From the NCBI RefSeq assembly GCF_026914265.1, contig NC_069133.1, positions 45,729,417 through 45,793,416 of the forward strand: a stretch of DNA of 64,000 bases, written 5' to 3'. A program made the translations under genes and the position numbers. Below, piece by piece: positions 37,184 through 51,400 of the stretch. Source of the DNA: Mya arenaria (taxonomy: Eukaryota; Mollusca; Bivalvia; Myida; Myidae). The notes beneath the pieces are model-generated. The model ran no database searches and was not told the DNA's origin. It saw only the letters and a list, made by a program, of their open reading frames with translations. How positions within the stretch are numbered: the stretch's first letter is position 1; each line of letters begins with the position of its first letter.

Positions 37184-39239
37184 TCACAGTCCATCAGCAA
37201 TCTCCATTCGTTTTCCCACACCAACCAATGACACCTGCCCGTTGTAAGCCTGCTCCTCAACACCATCATCTACTGGATCTGCATCAATGTTGGAATCATT
37301 TTCATGGTTAGAAATTAAATTGTAAAGGACACAACAGGAAGAAATTACAACTTGGAGTTCTTCTGCCTATTGCATGTTCATATATTTTATCCGGCGGAAT
37401 TTTCGCTTTAACAGACCTATAAATCTTTCAACATCAACCCGAGTTGAAGTGTGGCACTTGTTAAATTTCTTCTCAGTGTTGTCGAGGTGGCCATTGTCTC
37501 TGTAAAGAAAGAGAACATATTTTGAGAGAGGATAAGCTGAGTCCCCTAAAACTTGAAACTCCTCAGGAAGAGTATGTATCTGTTTCTGAAAACTCGTGCA
37601 TCATGAACAGACCCTGGGCATCCAGTGTAGACATCCAGAAACTCAAGGTTGCTGTCACACACCACTTGAAGGATCATGCTAGCAAACTCTTTTCGGTTGA
37701 TGAAGGATGCCCTGTGCTCTATGGTGGGTGTAGGTATTGGGATATGGGTCCCATCAATTGCACCAACACCACCAGGAAAACCACACCTAGCCATGAATCC
37801 CTCTGTCGCATCCTTCATGTAATGTATGGTCCTAGGAAACTGAATGAGGTCCGACATCAACATAAACAGAACTTGGCAAGTTTCCATGACCGTCAAGTGC
37901 AGCGCCCCTTAATAAAGATAGAAAATATTGTGTGAAAATGTTATTGAAGCTTAGTGTATTGAACTATTTATAGCATATGTTTAATTGTAAGAGCGTAATT
38001 TTGTTCTTCAAATGATCACTAAAAGGTACATTTCATGTACAAGTTGCATATATTTTATGCACTGAAGGTTAAAATAGAAATATCTCACACTGACAACCTT
38101 TATTATTATTATCATTGTATGACTAAAAAAGATTAAAAGTTTAATTTCTTTAACGTTTTTTTCAGACAAAGCATTTATTCTATTTGTAGAATTCTCGTCA
38201 AACATGAGCATTGACAGAAAAATATGCATTACATTTTCTTAATTCAAACAGAATCATTATCATTAAGTTTAATCTGAATTTCAAATACCTTAACTCATAC
38301 CAAATCTGTCTGCTACACCCCTGTGGGACTCCTGATTATTGAGGAGCCACAACGTTGCCAGTAGCCTCTTCTGCACAGTAATAGATCTATTTTTGACCAT
38401 CAGTGGCCATACAGTTTTACACAGGTCCTGAAAAAATATAACATGAAGGAGATCATTTATTAACGAGCACCGATGCAACTACCTTCGCTCATCCATTTAA
38501 AGATACCAATATATTTCCCTGAGTGAGCATTCAAAGTAATTATTGACCCCGATGCCATCAACTTAGACACTACATTTTCAATTCTATCAAAATTGAGCAA
38601 AGAAAGTTGTATTGCAAAAAGGTAGATACTATTTCCAACAAGAAAAACAAACTATTGTTGTCCATTTATCTTACTACAAGTAAAATATGTCGTAATAAAA
38701 ACATTCAAAAATGAAATTAACCTCAAAAGTGGATCTCTGCATCCGGAAATGTGACTTACACGTCCCATCGGAATACAATGGGACAACCTCCTTCACATAT
38801 TTTCCCACCCAAACAGGATCACTATTATCATTAGGCACCAATGCAGCACCGGTAGGTAAGATTCTTACATGACACTGGGTGTTGATAACAGTTGTTGATG
38901 ATAAATATGATAGGGGGTGGGGGGTAAGCTTATTTACCCATGCCATAGGGTTTTACAGAAGTATATTTACAGACACATGATAATATAATGTATGAAAATA
39001 GAATTATTTGACAAGTCCCATAATTTCACCTAGATTAAATTTACCTGTATGCTGCGAGTGCAACAGAATTTGTTGTGTGAACTAAAAATAAATTATTAAA
39101 AGTCCTATATTTAAATTGTAAATGATGCTTAAACATCCATTTCATTTCCCAACCTGTGGAAAGTGTCATTGTTGATTGTCTGCATGTCATCAGCGTCTGA
39201 CAGCTCTTCAATCAATAAAGCAGTAAACAGATCCGTCAT
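37184..39239 (-). pseudogene. PIF/Harbinger (HARBI1-like) transposase
   Basis: Spliced minus-strand gene. Exon 1 (39239-39154) begins MTDLFTALLIEELSDADDM. An exon ending at 38722 carries KSHFRMQRSTFE; an exon starting at 38427 carries RLLATLWLLNNQESHRGVAD, the helix-turn-helix seen in HARBI1-like proteins; the large exon below 37915 carries the DDE nuclease. Visible catalytic motifs are GAIDGTHIPI (first Asp), GCPGSVHDARVF (second Asp), then GDSAYPL and TRVDVERFIGLLKRKF (Glu). The copy is damaged: the frame slips by one position just after ARVFRN, and a TAG follows MNMQ. The end ADGL plus TGA is at 37184. Such nucleases cut and insert PIF/Harbinger elements with the help of a Myb-like partner, a candidate for which lies upstream at 34.3 kb. 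Confidence 0.75.
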
Positions 39240-39689
39240 TTTGAAAACGGTCGTTCAACAAGGCGAAATCGTTCAACAAGGCACCTGTTCGCTGAAAACG
39301 CTCGCCCTACTAAACGCACTGCAGCTGTGAATGGTAAGCTTGGAATATGCTCATTGTATTGTAATAAATTTGTTAGGACACTAATAAAATTAATGTACAA
39401 AAAACAATATGAAAATATGTTAGTTGATATTTTTCGAGAAAAGAGTGGTTTGACTGAAATGACGATGAGATACCTAGAGAGGTAGTCACTGCTTCCCAAA
39501 GGTTAAAATCGGCGAAATACACACACGAACATTCATAGATATGTAAGTAAGCACGTTGTGTATGTCTTATTTTTGTCACATTTCACTCGGACTTTTACTT
39601 AGTAAAAATGGTCTGAAAAATAGCGTATGCATCGCAGCGTATGTATGACTTACACTCGTGCATGTTGATCAGTACTGCAGGTCTTCTTT

Positions 39690-40850
39690 TCATGATTCGG
39701 AGAAATGGCATTTTGGTTCCCTATTTTTATGGCAACTAATACCATCTCAGTGGAAAAAAACTGTGCATTGTCTTGTATTGTTATATGTCTGATACGGCTT
39801 CAATATCTGCTGGAATCTCTCAAGGTATAATTCTTACACTTCCAAGTCAATAATAATGGCATTGTATGGGAAATAGGATCAACAATACGTCTTTTGGCAG
39901 ATGAAACTACCCTTTACAGCATTGTCAATGACCCTATAATTGCTGCTCAGCAACTAAATCGTGACATGGAAAAGATCCATATGTGTGGCTTGTATCATTC
40001 AATCCAGCGAAAATCAAATTAAGTATCATCTATTAAAAGACTAGCAGCCAGACATATACATCTTTCTTTATGTATAACGTTCAAATAGTGGAAGTTACAA
40101 CTCATAAGCATCTGGGTGGCACTATTTCTAGCGTTTGCTCCTGGAAGTTTGTCTGGCAACGTATTTTCCTCATTTATTCGGCCTCTGTTAGAATGATCAA
40201 AAGTGGTTTGGGCCATGTTACGCAAGCAGACAAAAAGGATCTATAAAATGGGGCAGTGCTAATTATCTCCGGAACAACACGACTTGCTTTTATTTCCAAT
40301 CTGTATTTCGAAACAAGACCCGAATCTCTAAAGAAAAGAACGCATCCTTAAATACTTATGCTTTTCTAAATGTTGTATTATCTTACACCAGCCGTACTGC
40401 TTTCATTGCATATAATCTCGTACCTCATATTAACGTTCGTAATATTTCATCTTAAATCATCTGTTGTCAATGTCCTCCCTACCATCTTCCATATCCTGAT
40501 GGAAAGTACTACCGATAAGAATCTTTAATATTCATGCTCCCCTCTTTGGAGATTCGCCCGCCAGAAACTGTCCAAAAGTTCGTCCATTATGTGTAAAAAT
40601 CCTAAATGCAATCGGAAACGTTGTTTCAAGTCCATATCTACAGCGATGTTATTTGTGCAATGTATTGACTGAAAACACGACTGAACGTGTTCTTTGTTTT
40701 TGTCATATGAGAAACAAATGGCAAAACGAATTATGGAACTCTATCATTAAAGCGTATGGTATTCGCAAGTTTAGCTCATTTATGTCAATGCCCTATGCTG
40801 ACCAATATCAGTATTTGTTAAGTGTTGATTCGTTACGATTGCTTACATAA
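39690..40850 (+). pseudogene. Truncated non-LTR retrotransposon (LINE) reverse transcriptase and 3' end
   Basis: In changing frames the stretch gives SAGISQG (the usual G-x-PQG box), then IRLLADETTLYSIVNDP (the FADD box, here LADE), AAQQLNRDMEKIHMC, VEVTTHKHLG, and finally a cysteine-bearing C-terminal segment, the part from 40653 being one open frame (CNVLTENTTERVLCFCHMRN). This order is that of jockey/CR1-type LINE reverse transcriptases, with the zinc-knuckle-like end after the polymerase. The 5' part (endonuclease, finger region) is missing, and several frameshifts and stops are present. The clade cannot be set by eye. Confidence 0.72.
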
Positions 40851-40859
40851 TTATGATGT

Positions 40860-43800
40860 AATAGTTGCATGTGCTAGATGTTATGCTTTAATATAGCGCC
40901 TTATATGAATGTACTTCTCGTATGCATGTAAACTAGTATGTGCTGTACCATATCTCATATTAATTATGGATAACTGTATTTTTTATTATTAATTGTCTTG
41001 AAGTTCATAATTATCAACCACATTGCATATATATTGCATATATAATTATTAAACAGCTCAAACATGTACTATACCACATATATTATGTAATATCATTGTA
41101 TATGTTAATCAATTATAAATACGTTTTGCTCTATATTTATTTACTTTCCCTCCTTCAAGTAAAATCTGAAAAATGAATAAAACATCAAGTCAACATTTTC
41201 CCTAGAAGAGTGAAAGCTGATTGACAGTAAATCATGCAATGGTGCGGTTGAACTATAGTAATCTTTGTCTGAACATTTGTTCATTTAAATATTGCCAATA
41301 ACGCCAATTTCCAATGTTGAGAAAGTGAGGACACCCCCACCTTTTTCCTGTTTATCTGTCCATTATATCTTGCTTAGAAACTTCACAGTTTCGACCAGTA
41401 GTTATCTGCTATCAGGCCTTTGTCACTTAAACAATCTACTGTTTGAATGAAAAGAAGCCAGGTATCAGACCCAACACCCCGTTTTTTCTCTCTCTTCTTC
41501 CGTGCTTCAAACGAATGGTACCCTTTAAATCTTCAAAAATCTGCCATAAACCTTCAAACGTACAGATCAGATTACAATAAGTAAATGTATTCTACAAATC
41601 ATAACAGCCTTTGCACCAGTATAACATCTTGAAAGAGTGACAGAAGCAAGACATAGTATGAGCTGCATAGCTTCCTTCTCAAACATGATGCGTTTAATTT
41701 GTTTTGTGCATATATAACTTGTCTATTATTCACGTATTATTAACAAGATAAATCAATTTGTTTGTAGGTCTTGATTTACCTTTTTAATGAAATAAATATG
41801 GTTTACATAAAGCAAAAACTTATAACAATGTGTCATGTTGCACTAGCTATGGTTGACTTCAGATGAGTCAAAAAACGTTCAATATTAGTTGAATGGCATG
41901 CTTTTATATTTCAAAGACCTTTTGTTCATAAGGCGATCAATAACTTGAATGGTAGATTATTGCAAAACATAACATAAACCTCCTCCTGTCGTTTGAAGTA
42001 ATGTAGGTTTATCCAGTCAAATTTTCACAACGTAAATTTTAGAATGTGTTAGCTATTTAATGAAATGTGTGTGGATATCTTCACTCTGTAATCAATACCA
42101 CGGTATGTATATGTTACTTTGAAATCCTTAAATATACGGTGTTCTCCTTCTCGTTTAGTTTTTTTAGTTAACATGTGCTTTAAAACCCTACAAATAAAAA
42201 GGTTTCCTTATGCGCCTTCACAAAATGTTGAGTTAATATCGTTCGTTACACTTTCATCGTTATAGCATGGTTATTCGCGTAGAATAAATATGAATATAAA
42301 ATGCAGTCACATATAGCTACCGAACATTGAGTACATCCCAACTTACCAGCTCAGCATGTATAACAACACTGAAAACAACTCCCGTCTGCGCTTATACAGC
42401 GAAGATTGCAATAGGTTGTGCTCACGTCATCGACATTTACTGACTTGGAGCTCTCTGCGTCCAATCTCGAAGGGTTTTCGACTTCTCCTTTCTGAGAAAA
42501 TTCGTCTGCCCGTTTCTTCTAATGCTGCCTGCTATGCTAGCTCGCTTGTTATACGAATTTGTTCGAAATGTTTTTGACCGAAGTACCACTGGCCACACGG
42601 GTCAACATAATGAGTGTCCTTGGTACTAAAGTTTCAGGAATGAGAATGACCATGTCTGCTGTTATTCCGCACCAAATGTGTTATTTTTGTCATTTTCGTT
42701 AAGTACTGATTTCTTGGTGGCCATTGCCAGATTGTAGTATGAAAGTAGATTTCCGTACAATTGATTTTCTGGTGAAGGTCGAATAAATAATCATTAAGTT
42801 CAGTGTCTGCCACATTTTTTTCTCATTTATCGGCCAATTGTTGTCGATCATATTTTTGAGGAAAAATAGGCGGTTATCTGCTTCTGAAAGAGCTGGTGAT
42901 TGAGTACGCCTAAGAAACATTGTCTGTGAACGCATGAACGTGTTTCTAGGTTCGAAAAGATTGCCTCGTGGAGGTCTGCTTTTTGCCGCGAAATGGCTTC
43001 AGGAAATGTTTTATGTTAGAGAGAGAGCGTGTCTCTGAGGTTTTGTTTGTACGTTTGCCTTTCGTAACAGTCGCCTAGGCTGATGATCGTGCCTCTAAAG
43101 CTATTTAAGCCATTTTCATAAATCGAATGTATTAATTACCGGTTAATTTTTCAAGTTTACTAAGATCATTTTCTATTCGTAATACACTGACATGTATAAC
43201 TGGATAATTATCAAAAAGTCGATAGTGAACAAATGAATCGTATCATATTGTATGTAGTGGTTTAAAAATATCATAGCAGTTATTGTATTCGGTTTAGTTG
43301 ACGTTTACACTCGATTCAAATTCATGTAAACAAATGCTTTAAACGGTGACAGTTCCTTTTTGAAAGGTCTTATATATAAACACAATATAAGGTCTAATAT
43401 GGTCATTTCAATGCCCATATACTGTTTTGAAAGTTTTGTTGTTTAACTTTTATGTCGGCAGATTATGAATTACATCAAATTTATGGAAGCAATATAGTTA
43501 TGACAACATTCTTTTAACCTACCTTTCAAGTGCAATAACTGATATTGACAAAAAAGTGGAATAAACAGATCAATTTATCCATATATCGTATTATTCTCAG
43601 AAACTCTGTATAAACAACATGTTTTGAAAAAAATAATATATTTACATGTAGCAATGACAGGACGACGGACGTTTTGTTCTCCACAATAGGACAGAAGCGT
43701 TTCTAAGAAACCTAACAGAAGACACGTTTATAAAGACATGTACATGAGTTCACCGTCTAACCTTATACAGTTTTACCATTTATGACAAGTGTATGTACAT

Positions 43801-44800
43801 GGCAAGTGCAAAACTTGTTATTGCATCAACAAGGAATACAATACAGAACTGTTGTTTAAGGTATAGATATAATTATGCATTTTTACGACGGTTTGCAAAA
43901 TCACAATAAGCATGTTGCCTGGCAAATAGAAATGTGTCAATGGTATGGAGAATATATCATGGTGCGAAACATTATTTGTACGAAATGTGCCAGTTTCACG
44001 AACGAACACATAAAAGTTGTACATTTAAATATTCACGTGCGTGCGTGTAAATTTGTTCAAACTCAAAATCACATTCAATGTATTGCAAGTATTTAATTTA
44101 CTATTTTGTACATTTTCACTAAATGTGCTTATATTTTCACAAAAACTACTTTCTACAAAACAAACGTAAATTTAAATGAAAGACCCAATAGTCTTACTAA
44201 AACTTTGATTTGAGCGAAACTAACAACGTAAAAAGACGCGGAAAACGGATAACTACGTCACACCAGGCAAAACAAATGGTGTCTAGCGAGTAAAGCTCTT
44301 GGTACTGAATAATTATAATAACCGCTCATTAAATGCTTTAGATGTAGATTAGGCACGAAAGCATTTCCTTACGATTGGAGAAATGTTTTCTCTTCCTAAC
44401 TAACAATTGAAGGCAAGATAAGCATATTCTTTTTATTTCTTTTTTAAAAAGCCTTTTCTAGAATGTTTTTTTCTTAGTTCAATTATGTTCTAGGTAAATA
44501 TTCTTGATTGGAGAAGCCGTCATACAGTTTTGGAAGATAGTAAACTTGTATCTCACCATACAAGATTTGGTTAGGAAATCGATGTTGTCATTATTTAGGC
44601 ATAAATAGTTATACCAGTTATCAAACTAATACCTAGATCACGAATGGCCAATTACTAGAAAAGCCTTGCCTATGTTCACGACAATGTTCACAATTTTGGC
44701 AGATTATTTGCTGTTATTAAATCTATATACACCGTGATTTTGAAAACATTTTGGTAAAATCACTAGGCAAAGGCCGTTGGATTTTATTGTTTAAAAGTAT
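40860..44800. other. Long intergenic stretch with nothing recognisable
   Basis: AT-rich with scattered short frames (for example 42356-42577 and 43875-44096) that lack motifs, splice context or repeats. It precedes the HEPN gene and presumably contains its promoter and a 5' UTR exon, which could not be located. Confidence 0.4.
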
Positions 44801-44823
44801 TAATTTCAGACAAGTAAACGATC

Positions 44824-45412
44824 ATGGCGACAGGAGGTGGGTCATCGATAGAAGAAGAACAAGAACATTTCACACGAATACAAATCGCTCTCTCGGACTG
44901 TGGCATTGCTGTGCTTAAGGAGCTGTTTTTACAGGGAGTTCGTGCCCAGTCCCCACCAGACCTCCCAAATAAATACTGGACTGTAGATGAGTTTTTGCAC
45001 GAGAACAAGAGACGCATTTTGGGTTCACTTGACAAACATAAGGAAAACATATTGTATCCCTACAGACGAGACACTGATCTAAACGAATGGGATATGTCAC
45101 TGTATATCGCTGTTACCCTTAGAGTATGTTATACGACAAGTGAACATAGAAGATTACGTCACGACATTGCAAACTTAGGAAACCTTAGAAATAAGCTGTG
45201 TCATAAACCAGATCACAGATTATCGGCTATAGTTTATAATGCGTACGTCGGGCGCATTCGTGGTTCAATCAACCGAATATGTGAGTTTTTGTGCAATCAA
45301 ACTTTAACAGAATTCGTCAACAAAACATTAGATAAGTACGAGAGTTTGAAACATGCATATCCAAATGGCGTGTTGAACGAATATGTGAAAAACATTGACA
45401 CTGTTTCTGAAG
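44824..45412 (+). CDS. Exon 1: HEPN domain (DZIP3-type)
   Basis: The coding part is 589 bases. The exon begins at the acceptor ttaatttcag, 14 bases before the ATG, so a non-coding exon lies upstream. Helix 1 is around residues 15-40 (IALSDCGIAVLKELF); a WDMSLYIAVTLR helix follows near 89-100; the RNKLCH motif is at 122-127, then a long helix (VGRIRGSINRICEFL). The spacing matches the HEPN domain found in DZIP3-like proteins, where D-x-x-L-x-x-L-L-R-N and RN-x-x-x-H are typical. Both the Arg and the His of the active motif are present, so RNase activity is possible. Confidence 0.75.
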
Positions 45413-48400
45413 GTAAGTTAATGAATACGGCACATAGATTAATAACGTAATCCCTTTTCTGAATAATGTTGCCCGTCTACGAGAGTACTACAAATCATGA
45501 TATTTAATGATTAAGTTCAGTCATATTCAAACATATTGGTCAAGTCAATTGTAGATATTGATGTAGTAATGAAGAGGATATTTAAATTTGATAAAGTAAA
45601 TCTCATATGCACAAGCAAATATTAGGATTGTGTTATTAAATAAGCACTTTATCTTAATTTGAAACAATGAATGGCATTGTCAATTCAGTCAAATTACAAC
45701 TGGTAAATATGAAGATCGAATGACGTTGTTCATCAAAATATGTTGACATGAGAAGATATTTAAGTGAAAATAAAAGATGTTCAGATATTGCACATCGAGT
45801 TGGGATTGTAGAAAAGTGTATTTATATAATTTTAGCGATTTAACAATGTTTTGGTAGTTTGTGTAAATTCAACATGTCAGATTTTCATAACGGTATGTAC
45901 TTTAGACTATATGTTTTTTGTCAAAAGATGTAGGATAATTTTTAGATTTATTAAAATCTGATTTTTGTTTAATTGTGTGGCCAAATTATGTTTACTTCCC
46001 TTTTGAACCAAAATACACAGAACATATAGTTTTGTACAGACTCAAACCTAACACTTTACATTCTTTTCTTGATATTTTGCAAACAGGACCAGTATTCAAT
46101 ATCTATATTATCCTTCTCCTAAGATATGTGACTCACTACAGCCTATTGATCGACTAAATGTACAGGCCAATCGAAACACTTAGTTTCTTATATAAGTTGT
46201 AAATTATTTAGCACAGTTAACTTTATCAATTAAGCGTCATCTTGATAGTGCATTGCGCTCCATTCAAGAAATACACTCTTATGAAACATAAGAATTTATT
46301 GAAATCGTTTATTCTATGAACGCATTTGCTTTGACCTGAAAATGTTTCTCTAGCAAAAACGTAAATTACCCCCGTACAAATGAGTATGCGAACATAGCAA
46401 TGCTGACACCTTAAGGTGTTTTGTTTTCCTTGTTGCTTACGCGTGTGTTCAATGTTCACTATTGTGATATAATAAAAAAGAAACACAAGTGTGCTCTTAC
46501 TAATTATTATGAACTACACTATATAAAGCAATATTAATCAACAGACTGACCAAGAATACTCAGCATGCAAGAAGATAAAGATATAGAGTATTGTCTGTTT
46601 CTAGAATCTAGAAACGTAAGGTTCGTCCACATTGCAAAAGTGTGTGGGGAAGACTTAATTAAAATATCTTTATAATTCTTGTTTATTCAGTTTTAAGGAA
46701 CAACAATTTTCATACATCCTTTTCCTTCTGTTCTGTTGTAGAAAGAAGTCGGGCAAATTTTACGAAAGGAAATTTTATCCGATTTAAGCCCAAAAAGCTT
46801 TTACATTTTTCGGAAAAGTTTGTCGACAATAGAAAGATGTGTTTGTATTAAAATTCTACAGATTACTCAAGCAAAAATGTATTGTGGTTTCGTGATGGTA
46901 TTTTCAAATGAGAAAGTTGTTCAATTAAATAAGGAAAAAGGTTAAATAAATTCCTTTGTTTGTTACATTAACGCAAATTTCTTTGATTTTATAAATATTT
47001 TTACACAGAAACATATTAATTTGGTAAAAACTCTTTTCCTAAAAAATGCAAAAGCTTTTCGAGTCAAAATCTGATAAAATATTACTTTGTAAACTTTGCT
47101 GAACTTCATATACTTGTCAGAGGTACTGCATGTATTATGCTTTTGCTAAGTTTTGAATCTCGGAATTTAATAAAGAACTGTTAAAACATTTTATGTTTTG
47201 GTCTTCGAAAACAACGTTTGAACTGTGGAAGAACATTCAGCAATTTTGTTTATTGTGATGTGTATTGTTAACATCATATTATTATCTTTAACTGATTTTG
47301 GAAGTATTCCATTTTCAGACGACCTAGCCATAGCAGGGGCTTTGGAGCAAATACAACAACTTATTAATGATACTGAAATCCAGATTGAAATTCCAGGTGA
47401 GGTTGTTGGTATTTGTCTGATTTTTAGGAGGCTTTATTGCAGTTAACATTAAGTAATATTTCAATTAATTTTATAAATCATATATATATTAATTAGTTAC
47501 TTATTAATATTATTTCATCTTATACTGTAAGAAAGACAAAAAAACGTGACATGTTACTTTTCTGGAATTTATAATACCGTTGTGCATTGCAACTTTATTA
47601 TCCTTTTTGAATGCACTGAATGTTTCGTTAATTGTGTATCAACTACTACAAGTTGAGTTTATTACTGCTAAGAGCAATATTACGTATTTTGGTATAAGTG
47701 TAATATACATGAGTCGACTACATGAAGTTATTAAGGACGCATCAAAGATGCACATAGAACTAAATACTTATGTAATCATCATAGACTTATTTTGTTAATT
47801 GTCGTTTGGGCATTTGTCTTGTGCCCCTTAACAATGATTATTTTTGAATTTTCGACTACTGGGCTTGTTCCTGTGTTTTTCATTGTATCAGTGTACATCA
47901 AAACGATTAACGACAAGGGCATATCATAAAAGATTTTTAAACTTGTATAAAAGTTTAAAAAAATATTACAATATATTTGCTACAATATAGCTTCAATTCT
48001 GGAGAAAACTGAAACACTTTGAACAAGAAGAGCATTATGTTAAGAATAGAGCTTTATTTAGTTTCGTTTTCATTGGTCCAATTTGTGACTGTTTTATTTT
48101 GTTTAAAATGATCGGATAATTGTGACATTGTGTAATCGGAAATCGATTTTATACCCTCTCTGTTTTAACACAACGCTCAAATCGCTTTAAAACATAACAA
48201 TGGCATGGTAGAAGTCGCCTAATTGCTTATTACAGTAACGACTTGGTTCCTGTTTGTTTTGCTTCCTGTGGACGGTTTACAATTTTGTTTTCTTTCTGAT
48301 ATGTTTAATGCTAGAATTTGCTATCCGTTATAGCGTTACTTTTTTGTTTTGCAAGGTAAATTAAAGGTTCATGATATGTCATGAATTATAGCTATTTAAA

Positions 48401-51400
48401 TGCCATTAGCAAACACGTCTGTATCATTGAAGTAGTGGAAAGCTCTGTTTCACATGGCACTTGCGACACAAAACTTATATCGTCTGTTTATAGTGCATCA
48501 CCAAAACCTATATGAATATTGTAATTACCCTGTCACTATGCAGGTTACTCACCTGGACATTTACTTGCCATCTTTCTGTGGAACGTATATACAATACTGA
48601 GATATATTTAAAGACTATGATATGTTTTATAAATTTGTACTTACCTTAGGTCATTCCTGTTTAAATTCCATCCAATCATTTTATTACTGTTGCTATGTAC
48701 ATACAAGGTGGGTTCTCCACTCACCTTACATATACGTGTTGAATGTATTTGAACTGATAAGTATAACCGTTTAATCATCTTCGCAATTAGATTAACATTA
48801 TTTATTAATTGTTGTCATATAATAATCATTTATATTTTGAGCCACTTCGTTACTGCTTGATTTTATGTCTTGAAGTTGTATTTCAATATTGTAAACAAAA
48901 TGTCATGGCTGCTGGGCCGCCCGGTGGGCACTGTGAGTACCGCCCTACCGGTCCTTCTGTTCTGTCAGAGCGGTCCTCCGGTCCTTCGGTGATTGGTCAG
49001 CATTTCACCGGTCCTCCGTTGATTGGTTGGACGTTTGACCGGTCCGGCCGCCATTGGTCAGTTTTGATCACGTGGGCATCTCCTGTTCTCTATATAAACA
49101 GCGTTCCTTTCGGGATCACCAGCTTGAATTCCGAGTTCGGATAGCTCGTTTGGGTAAGGGCCACCCGTATGTTTGAGCTTGAATTCCGAGTTCGGATAGC
49201 TCGTTTGGGTAAGGGCCACCCGTATGTTTGAGCTTGAATTCCGAGTTCGGATAGCTCGTTTGGGTTAGGTTACACCCGTATGTTTGAGCTGGACTTTTGA
49301 TGTCGAATAGCTCGTTTAATCTGATCTATTGGACTAGTAGTTTGACCGTACGTAAATTCGATAATGTGTAGTAGTTTGACCTTACATTAATAACAAGTTG
49401 TTTTAACAAAAGATAGTTAATTGTTACCAAATATAGAAAACGTGAGAGCCCATGCAACTTAAACTGTTATCTGATGACTATACATGTGTTTGATGTCAAT
49501 GATTTGAAGTTATAAGAATACACTATAAACCGTTAAACGTTCAACTCGGTGTTGTTGTTCCCTGACTTTTAAGGATGTTTTGCCTCGACTGTGTAGGTCG
49601 TTACAATATCTTAATGGCAAATGAGATTAAACCGTTCTTAAAAAATCAACTCAAGGTTTGTTGAAGATAGATTTGCAACAATGAGAACTCCAAATCAAAA
49701 CTTAAAAAGAGAATAATTTCGGAAAAACGTTGCCGCGATGTTTTCGAGAGAGCCGTCCACGCTGCTCGCGATATCTGGTCGCAACAGCAATACTCACGGC
49801 AGATAGTCGTACTTGCATACTATTCTTAGAGAAAGGTAAGAATAGTCACTTAAAAGATATATTAACATAAAAGGATTCGCTTTTCAGTGATCGACGTGTT
49901 GCTGTTATTTAGACATTACAACCATGACGATGAGGAAAAGGTTTCGAAATATATAAGACAAACGTTTCTCACTGCAATTCACCAAAGTTCTTTACAAGAA
50001 GGAGCTTTGGAAGGTTTGTATTTTATATTAAAACTATTAAAAGCCAAAACCATAGTGTATACTTCTTTCAAAGCATAGGTATATGTTCGTTTAAGTAAAA
50101 ATATATTTGTATCATACACTGAAAAACCCTATTGCGTGTCATGTTTGCAAGTTAACAAAAGTTGCATTTAATTTGAATGATGTTTTTTGATAGTTTGTAC
50201 AAATATTGCAAGCCAAATAATATACATCGGAGTGTGTTAAGTTTCACAAGTTGTTGCAGATCCAGACCGACTTGAGCGTGATGAGCAAGAAAACACAGAT
50301 AGAAATGTGGACGATAAGGTCGTACATATACTTAAAGAACTGTTCAGAGGTATGTAACTTGTGAGGTTATTTTCTCCGGACAATGCACATTTTGAGTAGC
50401 TACGTTGGTGAAAGAACTGTCACAATTGACCACTTATATTTAACTTATTTAAACCTACTGGCTATCTAACTGTTGCAAGCTATTATAACTTGACTTTGAC
50501 TTAATTGACATTTAAAAGACGCTTTCATTTTAGAAAAAAGAAGAGTGGCTTATGTCAAGCAAAGTTGTGTCACTCTTGGACTTCAAGTACCTGATATTGG
50601 ATCTGCAATAGCTCTCATGGAAGACATAATATCTGGAAAGATGTTTTCATTATTTGCACCCCTAGAGGAAATGATGAGGACTCTGGAAGGACACGAGTTG
50701 TTTGACATTTATGTGACAATGGAAAGGAAAACAAGCTATACATTTCTGAATGAGATTGGTAAGATTATCATAATGACAAGATTCAATAAAAAGTAGGAAA
50801 CAACTATGAGACAAGTATTGAGTTAAGTATTGATATAGCTTGAAATTCATAAACAGGAAGAATATTTTAATATCTTTGTTTATTTTACTGCCATACAAGC
50901 ACATGTCGAGATTCGCCATTACACACTCTTATGCCATTCTAAATTTGGTATATGAGAATATATATGGAATGATTACTGGTAGAGGACCATTTTCACTTAC
51001 AACTCGAAGTTTATCCGATAAAACAGTATTAACTATTAAGTCTTTTGATAGCCAAATATCTCTTATTTATATAGGATTTAAGTTTCTTTGTGAAACAAGC
51101 AACTGGGAAAGTGGACTTAGGCACCAATAATGAGGGTTGCTCATGGAAAACCATTTTCAAAACAAAATGTGTTCAAGATGAAATTAAGTGTACAAATTTG
51201 ACAGATCATCATGACAAAAAATCTGAAATATGTGCCAAATTGCTTTCAACAATAGCGACATTACAGGAGGGAAAGATAGTTCACCTTTTGATTTAGTTTC
51301 AAATCATAATTTGTTATTATCTTTTACATGTATATGTACATATACATGTACGTATGAAGCATCATACTATTCAACTAAATTGAATATTCGTCCTTTTAAA

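Larger units (their letters stand above)
48890..49605 (+). mobile_element. Solo LTR, probably Ty3/gypsy-type, in intron 2 of the HEPN-NHL gene
   Basis: A GC-richer 716-bp island starts TGTAA and ends TTACA, with ATAT directly on both sides (48886-48889 and 49606-49609), a likely 4-bp target duplication. The left half has several ATTGG (inverted CCAAT) boxes, a CACGTG and a TATA box; the right half has a 55-bp tandem repeat. No internal coding region or second LTR is seen, so it is a solo LTR left by recombination. The visible target duplication suggests moderate or young age. The Ty3/gypsy assignment rests only on the termini and target size. Confidence 0.6.

Noticed and set aside
37522-37935. 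137-residue plus-strand open frame
   Set aside because: It is the antisense shadow of the Harbinger nuclease exon, which has clear catalytic motifs on the minus strand.
51069-51295. Possible extra HEPN-NHL exon with a frame rich in Lys, Thr and Cys
   Set aside because: No acceptor/donor pair with GT/AG keeps the phase-1 frame between 50758 and 51467, whereas joining those two directly works perfectly.
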